Source: Todiramphus chloris collaris (lineage: Eukaryota; Chordata; Aves; Coraciiformes; Alcedinidae). From it: a stretch of DNA of 64,000 bases. The position numbers and the translations under genes were made by a program. Below the pieces are notes generated by a model that had not been told where the DNA came from, did no database searches, and saw only the letters and a program-made list of their open reading frames with translations. Of the stretch, positions 12,401 to 20,809 are shown one piece after another; position 1 is the first letter of the stretch; each line of letters opens with the position of its first letter. Where the stretch lies: NCBI GenBank assembly GCA_025345505.1, contig JANVCC010000270.1, forward strand, positions 8,900,814 to 8,964,813. The letters run 5' to 3'.

Positions 12401-15400
12401 CCGTTCCCTCTGGTTCTGTCACTAATTACCTGAGAGAAGAGCCCAGCACCAGCCTCTCCACCATGTCCTTTCAGGGAGTTGTAGAGAGCGATGAAGACTC
12501 CCCCCAACCTCCTCTTCCTCAAACTAAACAGGCTCAGCTCCTTCAGGTTTCCCTGGCACCCAACACTTACAAAAAATAACCCTGCCCTACTGCTGTCCTG
12601 ATCAGATTCTGTAAAAACCAAAAATTGTTTTCTTTCCCATTTCCATATGGGGATGTCAGAGTGGTGCTCTCAATCATCTAGCAGTTATCATCAAGCCCAT
12701 ACTAAGCAAGCAGTTGAATGGAGTTAGAGCTGGTAACCTGGGAATTCCTATGGCATTTAAACCATCTGCCTTTGCTTAATGGGGCCATTGCAAAAACAGA
12801 AGCTGAGAAGGTGACGTGGATGAGCAAACTTTGAGCCAAGAAGCTGATAAAGAAACCCATGTGATCTATACATCTAGTGATGGCCTTTGAAGTATGCAGA
12901 AAAGGACACAGAAGAGTCTTTTGCTTGCCCAGCTTTGAAGTAGACTGGTTTTTTGGCAGCATAACTCAGGACTTTTATGTAGCAGTTTCCTCTCCTCTTG
13001 TAAAAGTAGCAAATGGTTCTTGTGAATTCCACTCTTAGATCATTTATTGGCTTGTGACTAGCTTCAGCTAGCTGTAATATATATATATATATATGTATGT
13101 CAGAAATGAAAGATAATCCTTTGACCAGGCCTTATTTAGGGGTCAAAAGCCTATAAACATTTCTGTATCACACAGGCATAAGCATCATTTGGTACACTCG
13201 TCTATCTAGAAAGGGAGTCCAAACTCTTTGTGACTGTAAGATGGACAGACTGTAATCTGTCAGTCTAAACAATACTGTGATTTTCATGGAGTTTAGGTTG
13301 CTATTCCACCAGTTTCCTTACTGCAACCTTGTCTATAACTAAACAGGGCCACGGAGCTCCTATTCAGACTTCCTTTCTAAGTTGCCAAATAAGACAATCC
13401 CAGAAGCAAACACAATTTAGAGACCTGAAGGCACTGCTGACAGTAATGCCATTAGGAATCCTTCTTTACTGTTTCCTATAAATCCTTATACTTTTTTTAT
13501 TGTTTAAATAAAAGCATACATAACAAAACAGAATAATCTTTGCCGAAGTATCTATTGGAAATAAGCCATTCTCTGTTCACCTTGCTGGACCTTTCAGTGG
13601 AAGAAATTAACCCTGAGACACAAGCCAATGCTCTCTGCCAAGTCTACTGTTATATCAACACCACCTTAGGAAACCATACGCTGAAGGCAGCTAACAGAAC
13701 ATCATGAATCAGTTAAAGAAAATTCCTTTCCTTCCAGGAGTTGGCAATACTATGAAATCTTTTTTTTAAACCACAGTGCATCCCATGAAGTACTGCAGCA
13801 ATACACAAAATAGCTAAGGTGCCAAGAAACCTGCCAGATCAGATTCTGCCAAAAGACAATTCCAAATCAAGTTGCATGGGAAACAGGACAACTAAAATAA
13901 AATATATTTGATTGTTGTTGAATCTTGTACACCATGCTTTAGCATATCCAGTTTTCTTGCAGACATGTCCAAACTGCCTTTTAATCTAACTAGGTCTAGA
14001 TTAGAAAAATGAATAAATAAATAAAAGCTCCATGTTCTTCAACCACTTCAGACTTTCTGATAGTCTTACTTCTGTTTACATCTAGCAGCACGAATTCCAT
14101 AGAATCTTACGAGCATGTTCTTGGTTTCCACAGTAATTTGTAGATTGTAGTAGACCCTGACAAATATAAAGCCTCCACAGTGAAAAACAAAGCAAGCAAC
14201 CCACTCGTAGCACACAGAATATACAGAAGTGCTCAGTTCTGAAATAAATGTGTATTAAAAAATGTGTATTAAAAAAATAAATGTAGGAAAGGCTTCTAAA
14301 GTTAATCTTGGGTTTCCTACTAAAGAGTTCTGAAATAACTAAATCTCGATCAATTCACCTTGAATTCAGTGACTGATTTGTATTCATTTGCTGCAATTTT
14401 TTCCTTCATTGTACCAAAATCCATGGGGTGCTTGATTATCATGGAATATCCAGGAGCAATGGCATCCGTGACTGGAAAAGCAAAAAACCCATGAGGATCT
14501 TTCCTAAAAATAAAAACAATACATTTAGATTTATATCAGCAAATAAAATCACTGTTTTTATACCACATTAATGGTGTAAAAAGAACAGTACTACTTAAAA
14601 AGAAAACAAAAAACCTAAAAGGACTCTCATAAAACAGATGCATATTTGAAAGATTTCCTAATACAGGACAGAATTTTGATTACACATGTGTAGACTTTTT
14701 GAATGAGATTCAGATAGTTCTTGACTTGATTATTTCTTGTGTGTTTTCTGTGTCTCTATTTACACTGCAAATGGGTCTTTAATAAGTAACAACCTCTGAG
14801 TTATGACCTCTTCAATTCTTCTTGCTCATGAGGTCGTCTAACTACAGTGTTCCAAATTCAGCTTATTGCTATGTACTAAAAAAAGGAAAATTAATTATTT
14901 TGGTGGCCTGTGGGGTTTTTTTGGGGGAGAGGGGGGGTTTGGTGGTTTGTTGTTTTTTGGTTGGGTGGTTTTTTGTTTTTTTTTGTTGGTTTCTCTTAGA
15001 ACATGGGTTAACATCTTGCAGAAAACAATAAAAAAGCCTCTCCAAATAAAGCAGAATACCATGTAAGCAGGTACAAACTTACTTTGTTATCTGACAGAGG
15101 AGAGAGAATGAAACAAACTTTCATTAGAAGAGGTCAAACTACTAAAATTCACACCTGCTGAATTCCTAAACTAAGTCATTAATATTTGATACATTTATAA
15201 TGGCTATGTATCCTCTGACCAAAACACTTCCCTGCCAAAAGCTAGAATCATTCAGTTAGTAATAATTGTCCCCAACTAATCTTCAAAAACTACCAGGTCT
15301 GACAGTTGTAAGGGTTACCAAACACATTAGAGCCAGTCTTCAGGCACTAGTTTCAAACAGAAAACCAGGGTAAGATGTTGCAAAGTAACACATGTAAATA

Positions 15401-18400
15401 TGCAGTAGACACAACACACTGAATACCTTTGAAGCTGGCGAAGGAAGTGTTCTAGTAATTGCTGAATCGGTGTGCTTTCATTTTCAGCTGCAGAAACACA
15501 GATAAGTGCAATGAAACAGAATATAGGTATGCTTCTTTACTTAAAAATAGAGAAAATCTTAAGTACATGTACAGCTTGCATTGATCTGAATGTTGATATG
15601 GATTTCAAAGCAGCAGCACATCAGGTTTCTAAGCGTACAGGAACTATATCTTCTCCTTTACTCTCTAATCACATTAAAAACTAGCAGACATTAAATCAGA
15701 TGTAATGCCAAGTCTAGTAGTTATAAGAAAATGTTTTAAGGTGAAAGTAAGGGGCTATATATTTTATAGGAAAAGTCAAACTTGGTTGCTCAAATGCTGC
15801 AGTTGGGAAACCCACATTCTTACAACACAATGACCATGCAATTTTAGTGGTTTCTTCACCATAACACCCAGGCAATTAGCTCCTCTCATTCTTTTCAATC
15901 GAAGAGTGACAAATAGATGCAGATTTGATGGCAAAAAAGGTACTGATTATGATTTCACTTCCTGTACAGATTAGACAATAAATGCTACGTGTTAATTACC
16001 TGTTCTGTGCACATACTTCAAAGAGACTGGCTTTAATGTGAAGTTTGAAAAACTAAAGTAGTAGCATGCTGAAATCTAGAATTAAAACTCCAACTCCTCA
16101 TCATGATGGAGAGATATTTCCCTTCTTAACCAGAACTGGTGAGAGAATTTATATTTTCTAGCGACACTCTCCAAGCAGATGAAAAGAGAAGCTATGACAA
16201 TACAGGTCCCAGTTTTTAGCTTGTCAGGGTTTCAAGAGTCCAGACCACCCTGAGACATAAAGCTTTGACCACAACATTTTGGGTACCACTATTAGGTCAT
16301 CTTGTGAGTTGATGGACACCATTCCTCAATTTAGTATGTAGTCATAATTAGAAAATTCCTCAATAAATTACTCCACCAGTCAATGGCCAGTGTTTCAAAG
16401 AGAAGACCCAACTCTTGCTACTCAGTTCCATTTCCAGGAATATTTGTAGCAAGATCACTGTATTTGAAAATCCTTTTAAGTAAATGTTCCCACTGGATAA
16501 TGCTGAGTTTTAACTGTCAAGCAATGGCTAGAGGTAGAGAACTGATGGGGTTAAACATACAGAAGTCACCACACACAAGTGGGAAATATTTTGTCTGATG
16601 ATGAGAATTAAAAAAGATTGGTAAATGAAAACTGGGGGGACTATGGTCTTTAGAGACACCCTATCAAACTTTACTGCCGTACCTCTGATGAAAATAGAGA
16701 TACTAAAATTAAAACTCCACATAGGTTATGAAAAAAAAAAAAAGACCACAACAGCTAAGCAGTCTCCACAAAGCTTTTTCCCCTGAACTGAGCAAAACTT
16801 AAGTTTCAGCTCTTATAACCATCTCCCTGTGAACGCTGAGGAAATACTAAGGAGAAGGAATTAGAGGAACACAATGTACTATAAAACTTTCATGCTAGTT
16901 TTCTTCTGCCAAGGAACAGGAGACAGATGTCCTTGGCCTGTTCAGTTACATGAAAACAAACCTACTAAACCCAGAGGCACGAATAGGAATACTGATTTTT
17001 CAGATGGCAGCAAGTTCTGAATGTTGGAAAGAATAAAATCTCTAGATTTCAGCAAATCCTCACAGAAATTTTTACATTTTGGCACCTTTGACAAACACTT
17101 TGTTGGGCACGATTTTAAAAAAAGCACCCAAGACAATTTATTTTTCCACACTGCTCACCTGGCTGAGTTCTGCATGCTCTGACAGGACGATCTGGAGGAG
17201 GTTCAACCTCCACTTTTTTCCCAGGATCAAAGTCATCAGTTTCTCCTTCAGTGTCACACTGTTCTTTCTCCCTTTTCCTCTTTTTCTCTTCCTAGCACAA
17301 AAGGAAGACAGATTTTAGAATAAGGTATTTGCAAAGTTCAACACCACACGTCAAAAGGTAAAAGAGAGTGATTTTTCCCTTGGAATACTCAATCTGTGCC
17401 ATAAGATGGTTTAAACAGTTGTGCATACATTTTCATGGTCACTTTTTCCATTTTCCTCTCCAATTAAAGGGAATACTGTTCATCTTTTGCCCATTTGTAT
17501 TTAATATGCTATTGTTCTATCATTAGATACTGTGCTCTTACCAAAGAAATGTTAAACTCTGACACTATTTATGTGTAAAGCTGCATGAAAATAAACTACA
17601 GAAGAGAGCAGAGGAAACTAATTTACAATTCAGTAAAGATCAGTCTGTAGCTCTGCTCAGTGTGTTTTTGTTGTACAATAAAAAGGAACAAATAAAGTGA
17701 CAATTTAAGAAGCCTACAAAAGAACCGTATGAAATGCTCTGTAGCAGTGGTGGCAATTAATGATCTTCTCCTGAGCTTCAAAACAAAGGCACGCCTGAGT
17801 CATTCCTATATGTAATGTCTGTAAAGTCATTATTCTGGTCAGCACATAAAGCATACTTTCATTAACCTTGTTTAGACTACAGTATCAACCCATCAGCTTC
17901 TTCTGCATGCACTAATAATGAAATTCTGGGGGGGTGGGGGGTGGGAAATAGTCCTCTTCCCCAATTTAGCAAGGGCAAAACAAATGACTCGATATGATGC
18001 TACAAGATCTTGTACTGAGGTCTGGTTTTGCTACACATCCCAACCACAATCTTAAGCCAAACATTTGAAAATGCTTGCACAAAGAAAATTTTCCACTATC
18101 TGCCCTGTATTCAAGAGGTTCTGAACCATCCTACAAGACATACCAGCTTCACATAATTCAAGCCTCGTGAAGAAACCAATTTGAAATGACAAGCAGTATC
18201 CATACACAGAAAAAAGCAGTACTGAAAACCTGCCATAGGAGCACAGTAAAACTCCCTGGCAGAAAAGAATGAGAAAAGGAGAGAGGTCAAAGAAATATTA
18301 TTAAAATGAACAGGTAATAGGTGATTGTACCAGCAACACCAGGAAGCCTGTCATACAGGTCATTCCAAACAAGAGTCAATAAGACTATTCTGCCACAGTA

Positions 18401-20237
18401 CTCAAGAGATAAGAATTCAGAAAGCTGTTCTGAGGAAACATATCAATGCCCAGTAACTCAGCGTATCTCACAAACACAACTGCAATCTAGATTTACTTGA
18501 CAAGCTGAAAATACCCTTCTTAAAGGGAAGGAAAACATGATTCCGAGCTGCCTCAATTAGAAAACATCCAACTTAAAACCAGAAGTATTCGTACCTAGAG
18601 ACAAAGTAAATGGATAAGATAAACAAGCAGTTACAAGAAACAAGTTTTACTTTGTTCAAAAAGTCATCAGAAGCATCTCTCTTTTAACTTACACCAAGGG
18701 AAGCACCTGAGGTTTCTACATTTGAGAGTGCTGTCTCCAAAATAGTAAGTTTCTTGCAGTGGTGATTTAAAAAAAATACAACAAAACAAAACAAAAAAAA
18801 TCAACACACAGCAAGAAACAAACCAACCCCACCCACCCAGGCAAAAAGGGTTCTGGTAGTCTGTGCCAGATTTTATCTCTGATAAGCAAGCATAAAGAAA
18901 ACTGGTATGTCTGAACTATAAAAATCACAGCTTACCTTTCTCTTTCTTCTTTCCTCATCATCTAGATGCTTTTCTTTTTCCTTCTCAGATTTCTTTTTCT
19001 TTTTTTTCTTCTTTTCTTTATGTCGTTCTCGCTCATGATCTGATCTGTCATCATAGTAACTAGAATCATGCCCTGACCCAGAAAGTTCAGTCACTTCACT
19101 TCCTCCAACTTTAAGCACCAGTTTTAAAGGTTTTTCCAAGGGCTTATCCACGTAATCTAAATTTTAAAAGCAAAACATTTTGTAAGTGCACATGAAGGTG
19201 TCAGCATACAGCAACTAGTGATTCTTGGAGAAATACTGTTTGTGAGTTTGCTGTTTGATAACATATGCAGTATGTTTGGGGAAAAAAAAAATAGCTAAGA
19301 CTTACAAATCCAAGTTAAAAGACAGTTGTTCAGCAAGTTTTACATCATCATTTTTAACAAACCTGTGATACAGCAAGGGACTAACTCCTGAAAACATCAC
19401 AAGCCCCTTGGCGGAGTAAGGTGATGTCAACCATCGCTAACCCAGCGCAGGAACTGGAATCCACCACAGCATCACTCAGGCTGGAAAAGCCCCTTGGGAT
19501 CACCGTGTCCAACCATCAGCCCTGCTCTACAAGTGCACCCCTAGACCACGTCCCCCAGCACTGCATCTAAGAGATGCTTAAACACATCCAGGGATGGCCA
19601 CTCACCCCCCTCCCTGGGCAGCCCATTCCAATATCTCACTACCCTTTCGGTGAAGAATTTCTTCCTAGTGTCCAGTCTAAACCTCCCTTGTTTCAGCTTG
19701 AGGCTGTTCCCTCTGGTTCTGTCCCTAATTACCTGAGAGAAGAGCCCAGCACCAGCCTCTCTCCAGTGTCCTTTCAGGGAGCTGTAGAGAGTGATGATGT
19801 CTCCCCTCAGCCTCCTCTTCCTCAAACTAAACAGGCCCAGCTCCTTCAAGCATCAGCAACAGCCGTACGAACCAGGAGGACGCCTGGTCCCAACCCCACC
19901 ACCGCCGACAGCCCAGCATTCGCTCCGCCTTCCCCTCTCCCCTCCCAGGGGTCACTGCCCGCCCCGCTTCCCCGCTCCGGGCCCCGCCACACGCCGCTTC
20001 CCTTCACCCCGGCCCCGCTCCGCTCCCTGCCCCGTCCGCGCCCCGCGGGCCGCTCACACCCGCGGACGAGGCTCCTCCGCCCGCCGCTCCGCACCCACAG
20101 CCCGCGCAGCGCCGCCGGGGGCCGCCGGCAGCAGGGCCTGCTCTGTACCGCCCGCGCTTCTCACCGCTGTAGGCGGTGGCAGAGGCCGAGCGCCATTCCG
20201 CCTTCTCTGCCTTGTGCTTCTTGTGCTTCTTGCCCAT
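345..20237 (-). CDS. BRD9: BRD9, bromodomain-containing protein 9 (5' 12 coding exons; 3' end outside window)
   Basis: BRD9 reads acetyl-lysine and is a defining subunit of the non-canonical BAF chromatin remodeller in the nucleus. Coding exons in transcript order: 20237-20165, 19156-18936, 17291-17159, 15487-15427, 14503-14359, 10976-10866, 10102-9927, 6810-6678, 4526-4451, 2694-2599, 1064-932, 456-345. Together they give 1470 nt, 490 codons, all junctions in frame with AG/GT borders. The protein starts MGKKHKKHK, has a Lys/Glu-rich basic stretch (about residues 68-100), a bromodomain (about 150-250, with the acetyl-lysine-binding Asn at 225 in TYNRPD), and then the DUF3512 region typical of BRD7/BRD9. 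From memory human BRD9 is about 597 residues, so roughly the last 110 residues lie left of position 345. The start codon has G at -3 and +4. Identity rests on recalled human sequence and is very secure; exact isoform use is not visible. Confidence 0.97.
932..1064 (-). CDS. BRD9: BRD9 coding exon 11
   Basis: 133 nt. Encodes [20 protein letters not shown] then [19 protein letters not shown] and IQCAL. Acceptor CTAG, donor GTAAGT. Strong match to the C-terminal half of human BRD9. Confidence 0.95.
1461..1528 (-). mobile_element. CR1 LINE fragment (3' terminus)
   Basis: Short CR1 3' end in BRD9 intron 10. The left end is ATCATAGAAT, the reverse complement of the CR1 terminal ATTCTATGAT, followed by GGGTTGGAAGGACC. 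It stops where the next CR1 begins. Confidence 0.85.
1529..1895 (-). mobile_element. CR1 LINE, 5'-truncated 3' end
   Basis: In BRD9 intron 10, same orientation as the gene. It begins with ATCATAGAATC and shows the usual CR1 3' UTR blocks: a GGTTGGAAGGACC motif, a segment on the bracketing of chick-type TGGGCAACCAGTGCCAGTG, and the GAAATTCTTCCT block. Nearly the same sequence recurs in reverse at 50055-50320, so both belong to one subfamily. Confidence 0.93.
2162..2222 (-). mobile_element. CR1 LINE fragment (3' terminus)
   Basis: About 60 bp with TAGAATCAGAACCATTTAGG followed by TTGGAAAAGACCCTTGGGAT, a CR1 3' tail in BRD9 intron 10. Confidence 0.75.
2599..2694 (-). CDS. BRD9: BRD9 coding exon 10
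   Basis: 96 nt. Encodes [20 protein letters not shown] then [12 protein letters not shown]. The frame decides the acceptor: using TATTAG at 2695-2700 keeps phase, while the AG two bases later would not. Donor GTAAAC. Confidence 0.94.
2695..4450. other. BRD9 intron 9, no gene
   Basis: AT-rich unique-looking sequence. It holds a 10-base G run near 3320, an A run at about 3688-3704 and a 14-bp direct repeat (AAATCTATGGCACA) near 3440-3466. Nothing else recognised. Confidence 0.6.
4451..4526 (-). CDS. BRD9: BRD9 coding exon 9
   Basis: 76 nt. Encodes [20 protein letters not shown] then DPEAE. It matches human MGYLKRNGDGSLLYSVVN with conservative changes. Acceptor TTGCAG, donor GTAAAC. Confidence 0.95.
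4931..5173 (+). other. Unidentified coding-like stretch antisense to BRD9 intron 8
   Basis: An open frame of 80 codons whose central part (about 4955-5155) has codon use and amino-acid composition more like a real basic protein than the surrounding AT-rich intron ([20 protein letters not shown] and later [12 protein letters not shown]). It is preceded by a CCCACAG acceptor-like sequence at 4950. I do not recognise the protein. It could be a retrocopy fragment, an exon of an antisense transcript, or chance. Confidence 0.25.
6678..6810 (-). CDS. BRD9: BRD9 coding exon 8 (DUF3512 region)
   Basis: 133 nt. Encodes [20 protein letters not shown] and the helical [20 protein letters not shown]. This matches the region after the bromodomain in human BRD9. 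The donor, GTCTAC, is weak, as it lacks the usual purine at +3. Confidence 0.95.
6811..9926. other. BRD9 intron 7, no gene
   Basis: About 3.1 kb of AT-rich sequence with no recognisable exon or interspersed repeat. An A/C-rich low-complexity stretch with CAAA and CAAAA units lies at about 9515-9585. Confidence 0.6.
9927..10102 (-). CDS. BRD9: BRD9 coding exon 7, with internal alternative acceptor
   Basis: 176 nt. The first 60 nt encode [20 protein letters not shown]; the rest encodes [18 protein letters not shown] and a Lys-rich [11 protein letters not shown] end. A TTTTTCTCAG sequence inside the exon can act as a second acceptor, at 10042, which would remove exactly 20 residues in frame. 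Donor GTAAAG. Confidence 0.94.
10866..10976 (-). CDS. BRD9: BRD9 coding exon 6 (acetyl-lysine-binding Asn)
   Basis: 111 nt, residues 212-248, phase 0 at both ends. Encodes [21 protein letters not shown]225 is the conserved bromodomain asparagine and Y231 follows in the BC loop/helix C. Acceptor ACAG, donor GTAAG. Confidence 0.97.
12161..12550 (-). mobile_element. CR1 LINE, 5'-truncated 3' end
   Basis: In BRD9 intron 5. It starts at TCACAGAATCACTCAGGTTG and runs through CCTTGGGATCACCGTGTCC, the GGGCAGCCCATTCCAATATC block and the TACCTGAGAGAAGAGCCCAG block, ending near CAGCTCCTTCAGG. It aligns closely along its length with 19464-19849, so the two are the same CR1 subfamily. The terminal 8-bp repeat (ATTCTATG type) is missing or degenerate. 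Confidence 0.93.
13077..13096. repeat. (TA)n microsatellite
   Basis: About nine TA units followed by TGTATG in BRD9 intron 5. Confidence 0.85.
14359..14503 (-). CDS. BRD9: BRD9 coding exon 5 (bromodomain ZA loop)
   Basis: 145 nt, residues 163-211. Encodes the ZA loop: [17 protein letters not shown] at 168-184, then [11 protein letters not shown]. These residues line the acetyl-lysine pocket. Two changes from recalled human sequence, KEKIAAN in place of KDKIVAN, are conservative. Donor GTGAAT. Confidence 0.97.
14905..14997 (+). repeat. G/T-rich low-complexity tract
   Basis: In BRD9 intron 4. Alternating G runs (up to seven) and T runs on the plus strand, hence A/C-rich in the BRD9 transcript. 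A similar tract lies at 22180-22282. Confidence 0.75.
15427..15487 (-). CDS. BRD9: BRD9 coding exon 4 (start of bromodomain)
   Basis: 61 nt. Encodes [20 protein letters not shown], the start of helix Z of the bromodomain. Acceptor TGCAG, donor GTATTC. It joins the preceding exon with one base of the alanine codon carried over. Confidence 0.95.
17159..17291 (-). CDS. BRD9: BRD9 coding exon 3
   Basis: 133 nt. Encodes the end of the basic region ([11 protein letters not shown]), the acidic [11 protein letters not shown] segment and the proline-rich [18 protein letters not shown] leading to the bromodomain. Acceptor TAG, donor GTGAGC. Confidence 0.96.
17928..17945 (+). repeat. G-run cluster, potential G-quadruplex
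   Basis: In BRD9 intron 2: runs of seven, six and three G separated by single T. This satisfies a four-tract G3 pattern with one-base loops. The G-rich strand is the template strand for BRD9. Confidence 0.7.
18936..19156 (-). CDS. BRD9: BRD9 coding exon 2 (Lys/Glu-rich segment)
   Basis: 221 nt, residues 25-98. Begins [19 protein letters not shown], continues through [20 protein letters not shown], and ends in a run of eight lysines followed by [18 protein letters not shown]. The donor is GTAAGC. Two residues longer than human in the SEKEK repeat. Low complexity and probably disordered. Confidence 0.96.
19464..19849 (-). mobile_element. CR1 LINE, 5'-truncated 3' end, next to the CpG island
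   Basis: In BRD9 intron 1, same strand as BRD9. It starts at CACAGCATCACTCAGG and ends at CAGCTCCTTCAAG, immediately before CpG-rich sequence. It closely matches 12161-12550. Open frames of 100 to 223 codons covering it are read-through of the repeat and the GC-rich promoter, not genes. Confidence 0.94.
20165..20237 (-). CDS. BRD9: BRD9 coding exon 1
   Basis: Encodes residues 1-24 plus one base: a basic MGKKHKKHK start followed by a Trp-Arg motif shared with human BRD9. The donor is GTGAGA. About seven residues are extra compared with the human N-terminus as I recall it. The exon lies inside the CpG island. Confidence 0.93.
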
Positions 20238-20717
20238 AGCGGCGCCAGCCCCCCCGCCCCCCCAGCCGCGGCCTCCCCTGCCCGCGGCGGAAGCGCTGCG
20301 AAAACGCGCGGCTCCTTCCGCCCGCCGCGGAGGAAGATCCAGGTCACGGGGCGGGCCGGGCCGGGCCGCCGCTCCATAGCGCGCCCTTTACAAACGGGCG
20401 GCGGCAGCGCCCAGCGCGGTAGGTCCCGAGCGCCGGTGCCGGGTTTTCTCCGGTTTTGCTGAGGCAGAGGTGTCAGCCCTCGCAGCACTCGGGGTAGCGA
20501 GGAGAGGCCCAGCCTGTTCGCTTCGCGGGCGGCGCCGTGTCCTCGCTGGCAGCTCCCGGGGCCGGGGCCGGGGCGGTCCGTGAGGCCGGGGGGGAAGGTG
20601 GCTGCATCGCCATCTCCCGAGGGATGAGCCGGGGTCCCACCCGGTCTCCGGGACGAGCGGCGGGGCCTGTGATGTTCCCTACTTCTCGGTATCGCTTTCC
20701 CCCTAGGAGCGAGAAGG
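20238..20717. promoter_or_regulatory. Shared bidirectional promoter and 5' UTRs, BRD9 (-) / TRIP13 (+)
   Basis: 480 bp between the two opposite start codons, all of it CpG-rich. Both 5' UTRs and both transcription starts should lie here, but the exact start sites cannot be read from sequence. TTTCCCCCTAG at 20697-20707 just before the TRIP13 start resembles a splice acceptor, so a spliced TRIP13 5' UTR is possible. Confidence 0.8.
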
Positions 20718-20809
20718 ATGGACGAGGCTGCTGGGGATTTGAAGCAAGCGCTCCCGAGCGTGTGTGACAACGTCCAGATACACGTGGAAGTCCATCAGAA
20801 ATCAAGCAG
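20718..20809 (+). CDS. TRIP13: TRIP13 coding exon 1
   Basis: 92 nt. Encodes [20 protein letters not shown] then [10 protein letters not shown], close to the human N-terminus. The donor after AGCAG is GTCTCT, a weak match to consensus. The exon 2 frame supports the junction. Confidence 0.93.

Larger units (their letters stand above)
10977..14358. other. BRD9 intron 5
   Basis: The longest BRD9 intron in the window. Besides the CR1 at 12161-12550 it holds a (TA)n microsatellite at about 13077-13094 and otherwise featureless AT-rich sequence. No further exon recognised. Confidence 0.6.
19870..20760. promoter_or_regulatory. CpG island over the BRD9/TRIP13 divergent promoter
   Basis: An abrupt change to GC- and CpG-rich sequence in otherwise AT-rich DNA. 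It covers BRD9 exon 1, the 480 bp between the two start codons, and TRIP13 exon 1. It includes a GC box (GGGGCGGG at 20348-20355) followed by CCGGGCCGGGCC, and ETS-like CGGAAG near 20288. No TATA box is evident. This is the layout of a CpG-island bidirectional housekeeping promoter. Confidence 0.88.

Noticed and set aside
12037..12579. 180-codon open frame on the plus strand
   Set aside because: It is the reverse strand of a CR1 3' UTR, which is non-coding.
19574..20462. Open frames of 221 and 223 codons on the plus strand
   Set aside because: They run from the CR1 element into the CpG island. High GC content removes stop codons; the products are Pro/Arg/Ala-rich with no domain.
20054..20770. 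238-codon open frame on the minus strand
   Set aside because: A shadow across the shared promoter and exon 1 region in a frame other than BRD9. GC-rich, low complexity, no homology I recognise.
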